A DNA stretch of 64,000 nt from Nautilus pompilius (Eukaryota > Mollusca > Cephalopoda > Nautilida > Nautilidae), in contig JACATO010000309.1 of the NCBI GenBank assembly GCA_018389105.1, positions 744,001 to 808,000 on the forward strand. The letters are read 5' to 3'. This document shows, piece by piece, positions 23,976 through 40,000 of the stretch (within the stretch, counting starts at the first letter, position 1; each line of letters begins with the position of its first letter). The position numbers and the translations under genes are program-made. The notes beneath the pieces were generated by a model, which saw only the letters and a program-made list of their open reading frames with translations, was not told the DNA's origin and did not search any database.

Positions 23976-25164
23976 CTTGCAGTGGGATTCTGCTGCATGC
24001 GATAAGCTTCCTCCAGATCCCATCTCCATCGCAATGTCGCTGGATGCTAAGTTAGTCCGGGACAATAAACCGAAAATATGTTCTAAAAAAGAGGATCCCT
24101 TCGTCCAAACCAGACTGTTATTTCACACCTATCCAGAAATCTATTACAGGAATTATAAAAATCGAAAGTATATAGGTAGCCATTCTCAAACCTATTTAAA
24201 TTGTATCAAAACAACAACAAAACGACTGCAAATAAACATCTCGCAACTGAACAAATTCTTTAATCATTAAACAAAAAAGTATTTTGCTTATTTAAAAAAA
24301 AAACAACATAAATTATCAAATGAAAATGAGCATTTGTTAGACTCTAATTGGTTTGTAGTGTAGAAAATAATAAGTTCAAATACTTCGCTGGAGATGTAGA
24401 TGTGGCTGCTTGGGATGTAATATTCGATTTGTGGTAACAAAATTCTGCTTAAAATGTATATTTATTTTTGTTGTAGTTTTGATTGAAATGGAATTTTTAA
24501 AAACATTTATTATTGTTTTCAAACGCTTGTCTCAGAATTTGAGGGCATTCTTTCTTCTCTATCTGAGTCTGGCGTTACGGGGTCTGCGATTAGCCCTTTA
24601 CCCAACCTGGAGACTACTACTTGTCTGACCTCGCCATCTCTCAGCCTTGGGTGACCCCACTGTCAGGGTACCCTACCGTAAAGAAAACAGACACAGTGAG
24701 GTGCCCGGCTCCCTCCTCTCAGCAGTTCATTCCCCGATTTTAAAAAAAGATATACCCCAACGAAAGCCTGTTTGGCCCTTGGGGTCGCTGACAGACCGAT
24801 TTTGGGAGCAGGAAGCGCCAGACACCGAGAAGGTGATGGCCAATTCAAATTTGGAGAGGGGGGCGCTGAAGGACCGAGTACTGCCACGACTTTCGGATAA
24901 AGGGACGTAATTCATGTTAGGACCAGGGGTGGCTCTGAGCACATGCTGGGTGCCGTGTGTGTGCAGAACCTTCTGCGAATCCGTTAGTTGGAGGAAATTA
25001 CCGACAATTTAGTTTACACCCAATTTCACAGTTTATTCTGATTGTGTATGTTGCACTCAGCGCCTCAGATATTTACAGTTAGAATTTCTGTTTCGTAAAT
25101 GTTCTTGTGTTTGTCAACTGTAAATAAAGAATGAGTAATAAAACAACAACAACAACAACACTAC
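23976..25164. other. Intergenic region between ALDH8A1 and MPV17 starts
   Basis: This is the head-to-head spacer of the two divergent genes. 24000-24500 is AT-rich. 24540-24930 is more GC-balanced and low in stops on both strands (open frames at 24647-24910 and 24663-24887), which suggests an old repeat or an unknown exon; I recognise neither. A (CAA)n run at 25143-25160 sits just before the MPV17 start and is probably in its 5' UTR. Confidence 0.4.
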
Positions 25165-28100
25165 ATGTGGCACGTGGGTGTCATGGCGGGTCTGTGGCGA
25201 AGATATTTGGTAGTTCTTGAAAAACATCCATGGAAAACTCAGATAACTTCGACAGGTAACGTGGCATCACTGGTTTGGGGTGCCTATTGACCTTTGTTTA
25301 AAGTTGACATTTGTGATTTATGCCGGTCTGCATTTTATTACATCCTGATGAATTAAAAAGTAACAACTGTATCACGAAATTCGAAGCCTATCCATTTAAA
25401 TAGTTTACTGGCAATTCCAAGTTTTGTTGTTAAATCACTAAAAAAAATTTAGAAAAACAACATACCAATTAAAATGATGTATTAGTAAGAAAAACAACCG
25501 AACAAACCATTGTTCTTTGTGAAATTTTCATTTTCTATCCCGTCATATGATATTTTCTTGGCATGTATATGCTAACTATCTACTGTATGTTTTAGCATTT
25601 TGTGTTTCAGTGGTTTCACTGACGGTGTTAACTTAAAAATGATACTGAATATGCTGGGGGTTGCTTCGACAATTATAGATGTCTCATGACTTAAAAATTA
25701 GTCTGTCAAATATTTTGATGACTTCTTGACAATTTTATTAATGCTGCCTACTAACGTTTGTTTGCACTTGAAATATTAAGCATAATATAATTGACTGATG
25801 CTATACAGATCTACTGATAGTATTTACAAATCTTGTAATCTTAGGACTTAAATGGCAAGATGCATCTTGGCAGATATTTCGTTCGTGAAGTATTTATACT
25901 TTGGTGTACTTGTCATGTACTGACCTTCACCCTAGGTTTTTTTTTAAAAATGTTGTTGCTAATGCCTCATAATAACACTTATTTATTTATTTATTATAAG
26001 ATTGCTAAAATGTGCAATTTCTGAGATTGCATAGACCTATACATTATTGAGATGTTACTAGTATAAAATAACAATTTTGCATAAAACGAAAACCATAGAT
26101 ATTAAAAGATAGAAGTTTATCTATATAAAGATTTTTTGCAGTCAATTCATGGAATGCATATGCCTGTGCATTTTTGACATTCATGCAATCCAGAAATTTC
26201 ACTGAAAGAAATTTGAATATATGAAACTTAGTATACAGTAGCAAAATCAAAATGTTGATTAGAAAAAAAAAAAACTTAACTGAGACACCCATACAGCCAC
26301 ATTCTCTCATTAAATTGCATGGATTCTCAGATTGCCTGCCTGAAATGAAACACACACACACACACATATGTATGTGTTTATAATATGTATGATGTCTAGA
26401 CAAGCTGTTTATACAAAAGAAATACTATAAATGGACAGACTTATATCCTTTGATTGGGTGACATTCATGAAGGGCTAATTAGATAATTGAGAGGGAAACA
26501 ATTTGTAAAAGTTGTCATGTTATTTTAATGCAGTAGATAGCCACTTTTTGTGGTAAACTCTAGGGATAATTACTTGGTCCATTTTTTTTCTTAAAATTTG
26601 AAAATGATACTGCCATTTAGATTAATTTAATGTTAATATAGAGAGAGACTTGCTAATGATAAGTAAGGTGTGTAAGAGAATGAACAAGGAAAATTGAGGT
26701 CAGGAATCAGCCAGCTTTCTCCAGAATTAAGCATCCAGTTTATTTTTTAATTTTTTTAAAGCTCCTGGTTACTTGTAAAGAGTCTAAAAATGAGTAGTGA
26801 TCTAGAGATGGAGTATGTGCCATATCTCAACTATATAAATCAGAGCTTAAATACTGTATTTTTGGCAAAGCTGATTGGTCTGAATCTGTTCAGTAAAAGT
26901 ATTTAGCATAAAAATAATGAATTTTTGGTTTTTCTATCTACATGCAGTGTTCTTGTGAAGATACAGTTTGCTGGCAGTTTAGGTGAAAATGATGGGAATT
27001 TTGTGGCAATTAGAAAACCAATATTATTTGATTTTTTTGTGAGTTCGAGAGGGTAAATCTAGAAGCACATTTTATGCTGATAATTCTGGCAGCAGAATGC
27101 ATTAGTTAAAGTTATTTAAATGTGGAACAGATTTTATAATTCATTAGTAATGTGCAACATTGTTTACTTACCATAGTATGTTGTAGGATTTAGTGTAATT
27201 AAAAAATGGTCTCCTTGGCAGATTTCTTTTCTTATGCAGAGTTCAGATAAGTTAGTCTTCTACTCCTTTATGCTTCTTCACACTTAAATATTATTTCTCT
27301 CTCTCTCTCCTTGGCCATTTGAATTAATCTTTCAGCCTATATGCATTTTATGTATGTAGTAAGTAGTGTAAAATAAAAATCATTTTCAGATTTGTTGTTG
27401 TTTTTTTTTTCTTTCGGTAATATTCCATTTTCTGAATTATTTGAAAATTTCTTTAAAAAAATTAACTTTTGTATACAAAACAAGAGACATTTAAATATAT
27501 TTTTTTAGTGTGATGTATTTGCATGTAAATTCTTTTGTGGTGACTGTTCTAATGTAAACTTTTCTAGCTAATTCATCTCTACTCTATAAAAACCATGGGC
27601 ATAAATGCCAAATAAAAAGGGATACAATTATTATAATTTTTTAAAAATAATAATTAGTAAGTGGTTGTGGTTGAGGGATGACAGTCTTTCACAGAGAAAT
27701 GATGCATGATTTTTAGACTGATTTAAAAGTTTGTTTTGCTTGCGTTTTAGCCACTCTTATGGCTCTTGGTGATGTCATTGCACAGACGGCAATAGAAAAA
27801 CGAAGTCATGAATTTGATCTCAAAAGAACTTCACGATTCCTCATTTTTGGCATCTGTTTTGTGGTAAGAGCAAGTTCATTTGTTTTGACATCAAAGTAGT
27901 TGGATTGTCCTTGGTAGTTTACCTGTTAGGACAGTGTTAAGGATTTTTCATAAATAAATAAAATAGCAGAAACTCTAAAATAATGAATTTTGTTTTTTCT
28001 TATGGTGGAACTCCGAAAATGCTGACTGTTGTTGTGTATTGTTCAGAATGATAATTTAGTTACTGTTCTTAAGCTCTTCTGAATTGAAGCAAAATCTTGG

Positions 28101-31100
28101 TGTATGGTGGGTTACGAGCACTAGCTTATTTGCCCACTTTCAGTCATGTAAAATAATCAGGCATTAAATTATAATAAAATCAATTGTTCCATTTTATGTG
28201 AATCATATTAATTCTTTTCATAAACTAAACTATAGTATATTTTCAATTTAATTATTTTAAATTACTATCAGGGTCCAGCACTACGAAGTTGGTATCTTAT
28301 ACTTGACAGAATCTTTGGTCCTACAAGAAGATCAGGAATTTTCAAACTGGTGGCAGATCAGGTAACCAACTGTATACTGTACTAAAACAAGAAGAAACAT
28401 GTCATTTATGATTTACTAACTTCTTATTTAAAGGAAAAAATTTCCACTTTATTCATCCTGCCAAATATTATACTTGGTTTTCATTAATTGTTTATTTGGA
28501 TAAGACACTTTTCTCTCATATTATTATTATTATTCTGATTATCATTGTTGGTACTATTATAAATTTCTGTGGTGAGGGAATGTTCTAATGCAATTTTGCA
28601 GTCATCTCACTACATGAAGCATGTATTCTTGGAAACTATCCTCTGAATAATTTGATTTGCCTGCTTGCTGCTCTTATAAAATACTTGAGTTAAAAATATT
28701 AAAATCCAGTGATAGTAGGAATATATGAAATCTTTGCCTCAAAAACAAAGGCAATTGATCACTCATTGCTGCCACTCTGATGATGATAACAGTTTGTGGT
28801 ACAAATAAATAAGCATCATTCTACTTTTGTTTTTTGAGACCGAAAAGAGGAAGGGGAAAATCATTGAAGAAATGAACAAGGACCTATATTGATATCAAGC
28901 CATAAGCATGAAATACTAAAGAAATGCCCAGTAAAGAATGATGGCTCAATAAAGCAAACTTGCTTGCTGGAGTTAACATTACAGATCTGTGATGAAAAAA
29001 AATTTTTCCTTTCATACGGCATTCTTCCCCTTTTGGAGGTATGCTGCCTTTCCATTGTGAAATTTAGAAGGGGTATAGGTCAGATCCTCTTTCACAGTGG
29101 CCTAATCCAGTTTGGAAAGGGTGTCTGTCTTCACCCTTCATTTTTAGATGTGGGAGGAAACTGAAGTGTCTAACAGAAACCTAGGGTCATCAGTTTTTCT
29201 CAAATGAAAGTCAGTCTCTTTGATCATTGACTTTAGAAGTCTAAACACCAGCTTGCCATGCCACCCATTTAGGCAAGCAAAAAAAAAAAAAAACTAAGTT
29301 AATTATAAAACAGAAAAAACAAGTTCACAAAACTTTTCATCTTTGTGTTGTGGTGTTTTTCCAGTGTTTGTTTGCACCAGTATTTCTGACAGGATTCCTT
29401 GGAGGAATGGGATTTCTGAGAGGGGAGAAATGGCTTGAGGTTAAAGAGAAAATAAAGAGAGTAAGTGGCTAGTTCTTTACTTTCATAAACAGTAGGGATT
29501 CAGATGTATGGTTCATACAAAGCTTCTGTGTTAAATGATATCATTCATTTCGATTTTAAAACTAATTAGTCTCCTCCATTAACAGACTGGTGGAAATTCA
29601 GTGATCTCATTTTCCAACCCAGTCCTTTGTATCCATTGCAAAATTTTCTTCTTAGTACACTATATGTACTATTGAGATCTAAAGTTACTATGTAAATTAT
29701 CTACTTCAATAAATGTTGACTTTCTGAATATATGCCAACATTTTACTATATCATCAGTTAAGTTTAAATCTGTAGTTTGAATATAACTTATCTATAAAAC
29801 TGATGGAAATGGATTATATTGCATAATCTATTTTCTACAAGTAAGCATTTTATTTTGATTTGATTTTTTTAAAATCTTTTTTAAAAGTAAATTATGGAAC
29901 AGTTGCATGGAGAATTCTTCTGTTGCCTGTAACAATTTGATTTATCACTACTCTAAAGCTAAGAGAATTTTTAATACAATGGTTGGTACAAAAATAATGC
30001 ATGATTTATTTTCTTCTTAGCATTTTTCTAAAAAATTGAAATTGGCAAGGAACTGTATTACCTCATTTTTCAAGTACTCTCCATCACACATGCATTACAT
30101 TTTTTTCCAGTGGTTAACTAGGGTGTGCATGCTATCATTTTAAAATTGCTCGTCGCATTTGTACACTGCATTCTTTACTACATTATCATTATTAGCATTC
30201 TGTCTTCATAACCAGATGGTAATCTAATGGTACAAGATGTGGCAGCATAATTGTCTCAAGTTTGTTCAGACTGGTGTGCTGCTGTCACAGCAGCAGCTGT
30301 GACATCTCCAGATTTTTGAAAACTCTTCAGATGCATTGTTTCAATGTAGCAGCCTTGGGCATTAAATCAGTGTGGTTGATACGTGTCAGAAAGCGGTGTT
30401 GGCATAAGTTTTTTAGAAGGTTGTCATATGCTTCTTTCTGGAAGAATTTTAAAGATGGGTTCATGAAGATCCATCAGCATTTAAGACACTAAAGAGCACA
30501 CTTTAGAGTAACTGGATAATTTTGATGGTTGCAAGTTTTTGGGTACCATATATCTGCAAAATTCCTGTATGGTGATGTGCCGATTACTGCAAATCAACCC
30601 ATCCACTCTGCAGGTTCTTTGGTGTAACTGCCACATGGCCTATCCTGGAGATTAATTTTTGATTCTTGGCATGGTTTGCCACTTCAACAGTAGAGGTCCT
30701 ATATATCTCCAGGCTGCATGCACATCAGGGATACCAACCATTTTGTACTAGTGCAATGTTGTCACCTAATGGCTCTCAGTGAAACTAATACAACAGGTGG
30801 AAAAAAATTTTTTTTACCATGGACAAGCATTGAGCACTACCAACCATCCTATCTAAGTTCCATGTATTTACTATAATGTATTTTTTCTCATTTTTTAAAT
30901 AGGATTTTAAACCAGTATTGATGGCAAATTATACGGTAAGATATTCAATTTATCTATCAATCACTACTGACTCTCCCCTCTATGGCCTTAATGTCATGAA
31001 AAATTTAAAATGATTGTAGCAAATTTATATTTTGTTATTGCCTCATTATGGAAAAATTCATCTTATGATAAAGGTTTTTACTTACAAGCTTGTGCTTATT

Positions 31101-31823
31101 TACTGACATTGAAGTATAGAATATTCCATTAGCACTATCGTTTTTCCTCCAGATCTGGCCAGCTGTACAGATTGCTAATTTTACATTGGTGCCATTTCAG
31201 CATAGGTAAGTTGGTGCTAAGTCCATTTTAAGTGAAACTAATTCTGAAGTAGCAGTTTCTATTAAATCACCACCAGATTGGGTTGATTTTATTTAGAAAT
31301 GTTGTATAGAATAGTACATACAAGCCCTCATATTCTCAGTAAAACAGGAAATACAAAAACATTTCAACTTGTATCATCCAGGCTAGCCTGGCAGTCCCAT
31401 GCTAACCAAGAATCTTTTTTTTTTTTTAAAGTGTAGGTGATGAGAAATGTTAACTTAGGCAATTCAGAATGATCAGATTCAAATTCATTACATTTCCCAA
31501 AAATGTGTAATCTTTTCAGAAGTGGGTGGAAGGATGATAGTGTTTTCATCTTAGTTTTTTAGAAAATGCATTGAAGTTGAAAAAATGACTTGCTTAATGT
31601 GCAGTGACTGTTTACACTAATACAAAGTTAAAACTGCTCTGTCAAAAGTCTACAGTTGAAATCTGGTTATCCTGGAAAAAATTTTTAGATGGGAGGATTA
31701 ACAAGGCAAGTAAAACATCCACCCAATTTTTTTTCTTCTCTTTTCAGAGTGCTGGTTGTTAATGTGGTGGCACTTGGCTGGAATACCTACCTGGCTTGGA
31801 AATCTGAACAGAAAGACACCTAG
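25165..31823 (+). CDS. MPV17: Mpv17 mitochondrial inner membrane protein
   Basis: Mpv17 is a small four-helix protein of the mitochondrial inner membrane needed for mtDNA maintenance, with a channel-like role. Seven exons join in frame: 25165-25255, 27751-27863, 28272-28361, 29365-29460, 30903-30935, 31153-31205 and 31748-31823. From the second Met (25183), which aligns with the human start, the product is 177 residues (human 176); the upstream in-frame Met at 25165 adds six. Seen features are HPWKTQ near the N-terminus, LMALGDVIAQ in helix 1, the family signature WPAVQIANFTLVPFQHR and the end WNTYLAWKSEQ. Mpv17L and PXMP2 fit less well at the N-terminus. The gene is divergent from ALDH8A1 and convergent with eEF1A. 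Confidence 0.94.
26349..26366. repeat. (CA)n microsatellite
   Basis: A short CACACA run in MPV17 intron 1. The rest of this 2.5-kb intron is AT-rich and I see no transposon in it. Confidence 0.85.
29085..29285 (-). repeat. tRNA-derived SINE copy (MPV17 intron 3)
   Basis: Read on the minus strand, the body has GTTTCCTCCCACATCTAAAA followed by ATGAAGGGTG, the same block as in the copies at 40829-41015 and 50020-50262. The head near 29285 is poorly kept. An A-run of 15 or more bases on the plus strand at 29280-29293 borders the head side and may be a separate tract. Confidence 0.5.
29977..30849 (-). mobile_element. mariner transposon, internally deleted (MPV17 intron 4)
   Basis: The ends CAATGGTTGGTACAAAAATA and, on the other strand, GGATGGTTGGTAGTGCTCAA form decayed inverted repeats. 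TA lies directly outside both (29975-29976 and 30850-30851), as expected for mariner. Minus-strand fragments fit a mariner transposase: LPHLVPLDYHL near 30225 (family LPHPPYSPDLAPSDYHL, with the last acid of the DD34D triad) and HWKKM then GEYLKNE near 30100 (family RWEKCI...GDYVE). At 873 bp it is shorter than the usual ~1.3 kb. Confidence 0.78.
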
Positions 31824-31838
31824 AATGAAATATTTGTA

Positions 31839-31844
31839 AATAAA
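31839..31844 (+). terminator. Polyadenylation signal of MPV17
   Basis: AATAAA begins 15 bases after the TAG stop, so the 3' UTR would be very short. No stronger downstream hexamer is needed before the convergent eEF1A 3' end. 31845-32405 is AT-rich spacer with nothing else seen. Confidence 0.55.
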
Positions 31845-32405
31845 AAAAATTAGCTGAACAATTCATTGATTTTTTTTTTTTTGCCAGCCAGTTCTTTCTG
31901 GAAATTTTAACATTTGAAATCAATCTTTACATATAGCACCCTTTTCATGGTTGATCTGCTCAATTAGCCAGACTTGCTGACATTTTCAATAAGTGTAAAG
32001 ATCAACAAACTTTACATTAGTTTTGATATTTGCTTGTATGTTGTCTGAGAGCTCTCCTTTACAGCATAGCACAAACCCAACTTTATTTACATTTGGCAAC
32101 AGTAGCATTGAAGCAGAGCATTTTAAAACTTAAAAAACTGCAGTTCGATAAGATCAACCAAGCTTATTCTTGCTCTGGTGTTATTTTTTAGTTTGTTCCA
32201 GTTATCAGGCACAATTCTGAATATACCAATCAAAATATCTGAAACTTGTTAGTAAAACTGAAAATATGCATTCGTCAAAGCTGTTGCTTGTTACTATTTT
32301 AATCGTAATGGTGGCTAAACCAAGTTTTAACTTTTAGATAAAAAACAAACTAACTAATAATTTAATTTTCATAAAAATGAAGAGTCAAATTAATTTTAAA
32401 AGCTT

Positions 32406-32411
32406 TTTATT
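32406..32411 (-). terminator. Polyadenylation signal of eEF1A
   Basis: AATAAA on the minus strand about 190 bases past the stop gives a compact 3' UTR. The MPV17 and eEF1A 3' ends face each other across about 560 bp. Confidence 0.6.
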
Positions 32412-32598
32412 TTTTTAAACATTTACAGTGGCTTATTTAAGTGTTAGGGTTTTTCCGCCTGAATTCTTTTCGATGGATTTTAGACCTAAGCAACCATACA
32501 GGCCATGAAAGCAAAAGCTTAATAGATTTACACTTTATAGGATTAATTGGTATTTTGTGTCCTATGCCTGGACAGGCTTTACTAGAACAGGTCAACCT

Positions 32599-35683
<3,085 letters not shown>

Positions 35684-36499
35684 TTATTAAAAAAAAAAAA
35701 AAAAAAAAGGAAAGAAAAAAGAAAAATTTACCGTCTTTAATCCTCCCGGCCCTCAAGAGGATTCTCTTTTTTTTTAAGTTATTATTATTTTTTTACTATT
35801 AAGACAACAACAGATGGGATAAATGATTTGGGGATCCCGACCGTTTCCCAAGATTAGCATTTTTCCGTAATATTCATGTACCACGTGGTCCCCCCTGATT
35901 CCGCCATTTTCGAGGTATTATAATGAGATGGTGCCGCCAGACTGGTCAGGTCTGGTGAAGATACCCCGAATAAGACGGTTTTCTTTCCCCTTCCATAGCG
36001 CGGGCGACAGGATCATCCACAGGGCGGCCGACCGGCGAGTCCCCCTGGGTGGGTAGGGGGGGACGGGGAGCGGCAGCGGCGGCCGGTTTCCTGGCCATAT
36101 CATGACGAAAGAACACAAAAAAAAATTAAAAAAAGAAGAAGAAGAAGCCGGGAGGAGACCGGTTTCCACTCAGCGAGGACAGGAGGAGATATCGTGGCCC
36201 TGGGGGAGGGGGGAGCGGGAAGCTGCCGGGTCGGGGTAGGGGAGGGGGCGGTGGGTCGGAGTCGTCGTCGTCGGCTGGCCGAACGTAGTGCGTAACAATG
36301 TCTACGTGGAGACACCGCCGCTCGGAATCCTTGGGAGAGAAGGGCGGCGTGGAGCGACCAGCGACCGGGCCGGGGGGGTAAAATAACGGATCGGGCGGGA
36401 CGGCCGGGGGTCTGGGGCGGGGGAAAGGGCCGTTCGGGGAGCGGATGGGGGCAAACAGCAACCGATTGGGGAGGAGAGCGAAACGAGAGCGTAACTTAC

Positions 36500-36528
36500 C
36501 CACAATCTGCCGGCGAATGCAAAAAAGG
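36500..36528 (-). other. eEF1A 5' UTR exon with TOP-like start
   Basis: The inferred start at about 36528, read on the minus strand, is CCTTTTTTGCATTCG, a pyrimidine tract as in 5'TOP mRNAs. Such mRNAs, including eEF1A in vertebrates, are under mTOR-dependent translation control. The exon ends at 36500 before a consensus donor, GTAAGT. The acceptor is at about 35661-35660, 12 bases before the ATG, giving a ~840-bp 5' UTR intron that is GC-rich in its first half and has a long T-run on the coding strand at 35708-35688. Confidence 0.6.
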
Positions 36529-36543
36529 ATAGAGGGAGAGTGT

Positions 36544-36590
36544 CACGTGATATATATACGACTGTTAGAGGGGTCCGGCTATTGACGTCA
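36544..36590 (-). promoter_or_regulatory. eEF1A core promoter: TATA box, E-box and CRE
   Basis: A TATATATA box at 36558-36551 lies ~27-30 bases upstream of the pyrimidine tract taken as the start. CACGTG at 36544-36549 lies between them, and a perfect CRE, TGACGTCA, is at 36583-36590. The spacing is that of a focused TATA promoter. The same ~350-bp intergene must also serve MRPS14 on the other strand. Confidence 0.65.
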
Positions 36591-36879
36591 TCGCGCCAGC
36601 CCGGGCCGGGGTAGTTGGGAAATGGCGACGGAAGTATTTAGATGCGAGGCTGAACTAATCTGTCACCGAATAAATGGTTTGGCGGCTGTCGCTGCTTTTT
36701 CCACGGTCGCCGAAAATAAAATTTTCGCAAAATTAATGTCGCCCTTTGTTACCGACATTGGTCGGGAAGGGGAGAAGGGGGGGGAGTTCGTTTTTGCATA
36801 AATTTGCATATTTTACGGGCCGAACCGAGAGGTTTCTCCGTAAGGCGATAGCGGGCATTAAGGGGGTTCGGATTGGAAG

Positions 36880-36962
36880 ATGGCCTTCGTGTGGGCAGGT
36901 ATCGCACGTGCGTGCCAGAGGAGGACTTCTCGATATGGGGTAAGACCCGATCCGGCCCTTCC

Positions 36963-37010
<48 letters not shown>

Positions 37011-40000
37011 GGCGAGCTCCCCACCCCCTGGTGGTGATGGATCGTCTAAGCCGAGAGTGCCACCATGATTGGGACGGTGTGTGTGTGTGTACTCTGTACT
37101 CTCCAGTACAGAGATCCGACTGATGTAATCAGTAATAAAGTTCCGTCTCAATGTTATTATTTTTAGGTAATTAATATTACTGTCTAATAGAACGAAGCTG
37201 AAGATGCGAGCATACTTAGATTTTAAATATCTTGTTCTTAAATGCTTACTGGTACAAGAGCATTTCCGAGTTCTGAACTTAATGTAATAATAAACAGATA
37301 ACATATGTCCTGTCATCCGATATTCGACTTACTCCGAATTACGTTAACACTTTACCTACATAGATATTGGGGTTAGCAAGCGACCGTCTACGGTGCTGGT
37401 CTAGTTGATCGTGTTATTCTGCCATTTTTAGAATTAGAGAGAAACCCATTCCTCCAACAAAAGAAAAAAGGTTTCTACTCAAGTTCATGCTAATTACAGC
37501 ATTCTGATTGAACTAAGCTCTTAGACTTATTAAAATCACCTTTTCCATTGTAGGTAAAATCAGTGCTGTACCTTTAAAATAAGATTAAGGAAGCCTTAAA
37601 CAGTGGTACCAGAAGCCATTAAACACTACTACAACCATTTCAAAACAGTTTAGACAGCCAAGTGTAGAGCGTTTAATATTCTTAACGTTTGCCCAAGATT
37701 ATATTATTAATTTTTGTTGTTGCTAGGTCTTCCCTAATGCTGTTCAACGCCCCGTACTGTCATCATTTACTTTGCCAAATGTCAACCAGGTTCGAACTAG
37801 ATATGCAAACTGGCAAATGCGAAAGGACACCCTTAAACGTCAGACTATTAAGGAGCAGTATCCAGTTCGAATGAGAATTAACGCTATTCGTAAGAATACC
37901 ATCTTGCCCAAAGAGATTAGGGTGAGTTGACGCCAACTAATTTACTCTCTTGTTTCATTTCAGTGCAATTTTATTTGATGATTGATGTACCTGGTGTAAC
38001 TAGAGTGAAATTTTAAAGATCAGTTCTCTCTCAGTCTACTCTCATCTCTCACTGTTTATCAAGGTATGCGCCTAAGAGCTTTAACACCATGAATTCAGGC
38101 TGATTGGCATCCTGATGGTTGCTGGTTAAAGAAAACATACCTCTGCCCATTTTTTGCAATAAAATGCATACTACTAATGTACAGAGTGCTACTAGACTTA
38201 CAGCATTTAAGCAGCAGCAGAGAGAAAATGATTTTAGTAAGGAAATAAAATAGTTATTGGTGGGGGGACTGAATTAGTTGGTTTAATAAAAATTAAAATT
38301 AAAAAAAAAGGGGGTGGAACTGTCAAATGTATAAAACAGTGCAGTGTTGAAGTAAGATGGTGTTTTAGAGAGCAATTTAGTCACTCAAGCAGGCTGAAAT
38401 GAGAACAGTGGTATAGAGCTGATAAATAAAATTATTGGGTGTTTTGTTAATTTAATATGAAATGAAAAACCATTTACCTCCACATGCAAATGTGATTCAG
38501 TTCTGTATTTTGTAAAATGCTGAACTCCTTAAAAGAGAGGCTAAGCACTACAGTTACCATAAAAATGAAGGGAACATTTATCTCCAAGCATCACTTTGCA
38601 TCATCTTGCCAATTTTGTTGCTTACAAAATTGAAGTCATCTTTTGTCTTTGTATGGCAGAAAGTTCTTGTTTATTAGCTGAGATAAGTGATTTGAAGCCT
38701 GTACTTAACAGGAATCTTTAACAGATCTATGATATCATATCAATGTGTACTTCCAATTCTGTAGCTAACATCAAAATCCATTCTTCTCTTAGTAACTCAT
38801 TTTATTGGTCGATCTCTTTTCTTAGCAGAAAAAGTTCTTGTTTATTTTAGTCCTGCCAACAATTCTCACTGGAAGATCCAATTTTTCCACATTTTCTGAA
38901 CATGTCTGGTCCATTTTAACATGTAGCATATCTGCTGTCTATCATGATCACTTACACTCCACACACTTTCATAATTCTGGATTAATATTTTTGACTACAA
39001 TGTTGATGCATGGATGGCTATTTCTATATATGGAAAAGTTACGAAAACTTACTAGAAATCTCCAAAATGTACTAGATTGAATGGAAAGTTTGACAGTTTC
39101 CAGAACAAAACAAAGATCAAGGTCAAGAATAATCATCTAGAGAAAATTTCAGAGTATTCTGTTGCAAATAAATTGTACATTTAGATTATGGAGGCTTTGT
39201 GCCTAACAAAAGCAAATTAATTGAAAATTACTGAGTGAGTCATATTGACTGGCCAATGTTATATGTTGCATATTTTGTGATTTTTATTTTAATATTTTCA
39301 ATTTCAATTAATGATTTAAAATTTAGACAAGCATCAAAATTTGTAATGTGACTACCATCATTCAATGCTGTGGCCCTTGATAACTTTCTGGTTGTGATTC
39401 AGATAACTTGGTTTTGAAACTTTAGCTAAGGATCTCAAGAGTACCTAATGAATGCCAGCTAACTGAAACTACATCTTTGACCAATCAGCCTGCACCCAAG
39501 CATGGGCAAGTATGCTCAGCTAACTGTTGCTCAAGTATCATTAAAAAAATTAACCAAATTGTTTAATATAAACAATTGTGCTAATCCTGCAAATCATTTC
39601 ACAGAAATAGGTATGTTCATATTCTGGTTGAAGATCTGCCTATTGATCTGAACTCTCCCTAAAAAATCCCTGATATCAGTGAACTATTAATGAGTGTCCA
39701 TAATAGTAATGACACTAGTCTATTATTATGCTCCACAGAGGGTTGGGGGTAAGTTCAGATCTTTTAATCTCAGTACAGCTGTTGACTAGTTGATGTTCTT
39801 AGAAGGTATCACTTTCATTTTATTAGTAAAATACCACATATTTACATAAAGGGTATGTTTTTGCATCGAAACTGATCAGCACTGGGGGTAGAATTGTTTT
39901 TATTATTTTGTTTGCTTTTTTTTTTTTTAGGAGATTGCAGATCAGGAAATAGCTGCTCTTCCTTTAAATAGTTCCATTGTCAGGAAAGTCAACAGATGCG

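Noticed and set aside
24924-24940. CAGGGGTGGCT resembling a hAT end
   Set aside because: It lacks the following CAAAC part, a partner end and a target duplication.
26044-26403. 119-codon minus-strand ORF in MPV17 intron 1
   Set aside because: It starts in a CA microsatellite and has AT-driven composition; no motif.
36100-36505. Three minus-strand ORFs, up to 125 codons, proline-rich
   Set aside because: They lie in the GC-rich 5' UTR intron of eEF1A and arise from few stop codons in GC-rich DNA; no family motif.
36858-37316. 152-codon minus-strand ORF and its plus-strand partner
   Set aside because: Their length comes from reading through the (TG)n microsatellite in MRPS14 intron 1.
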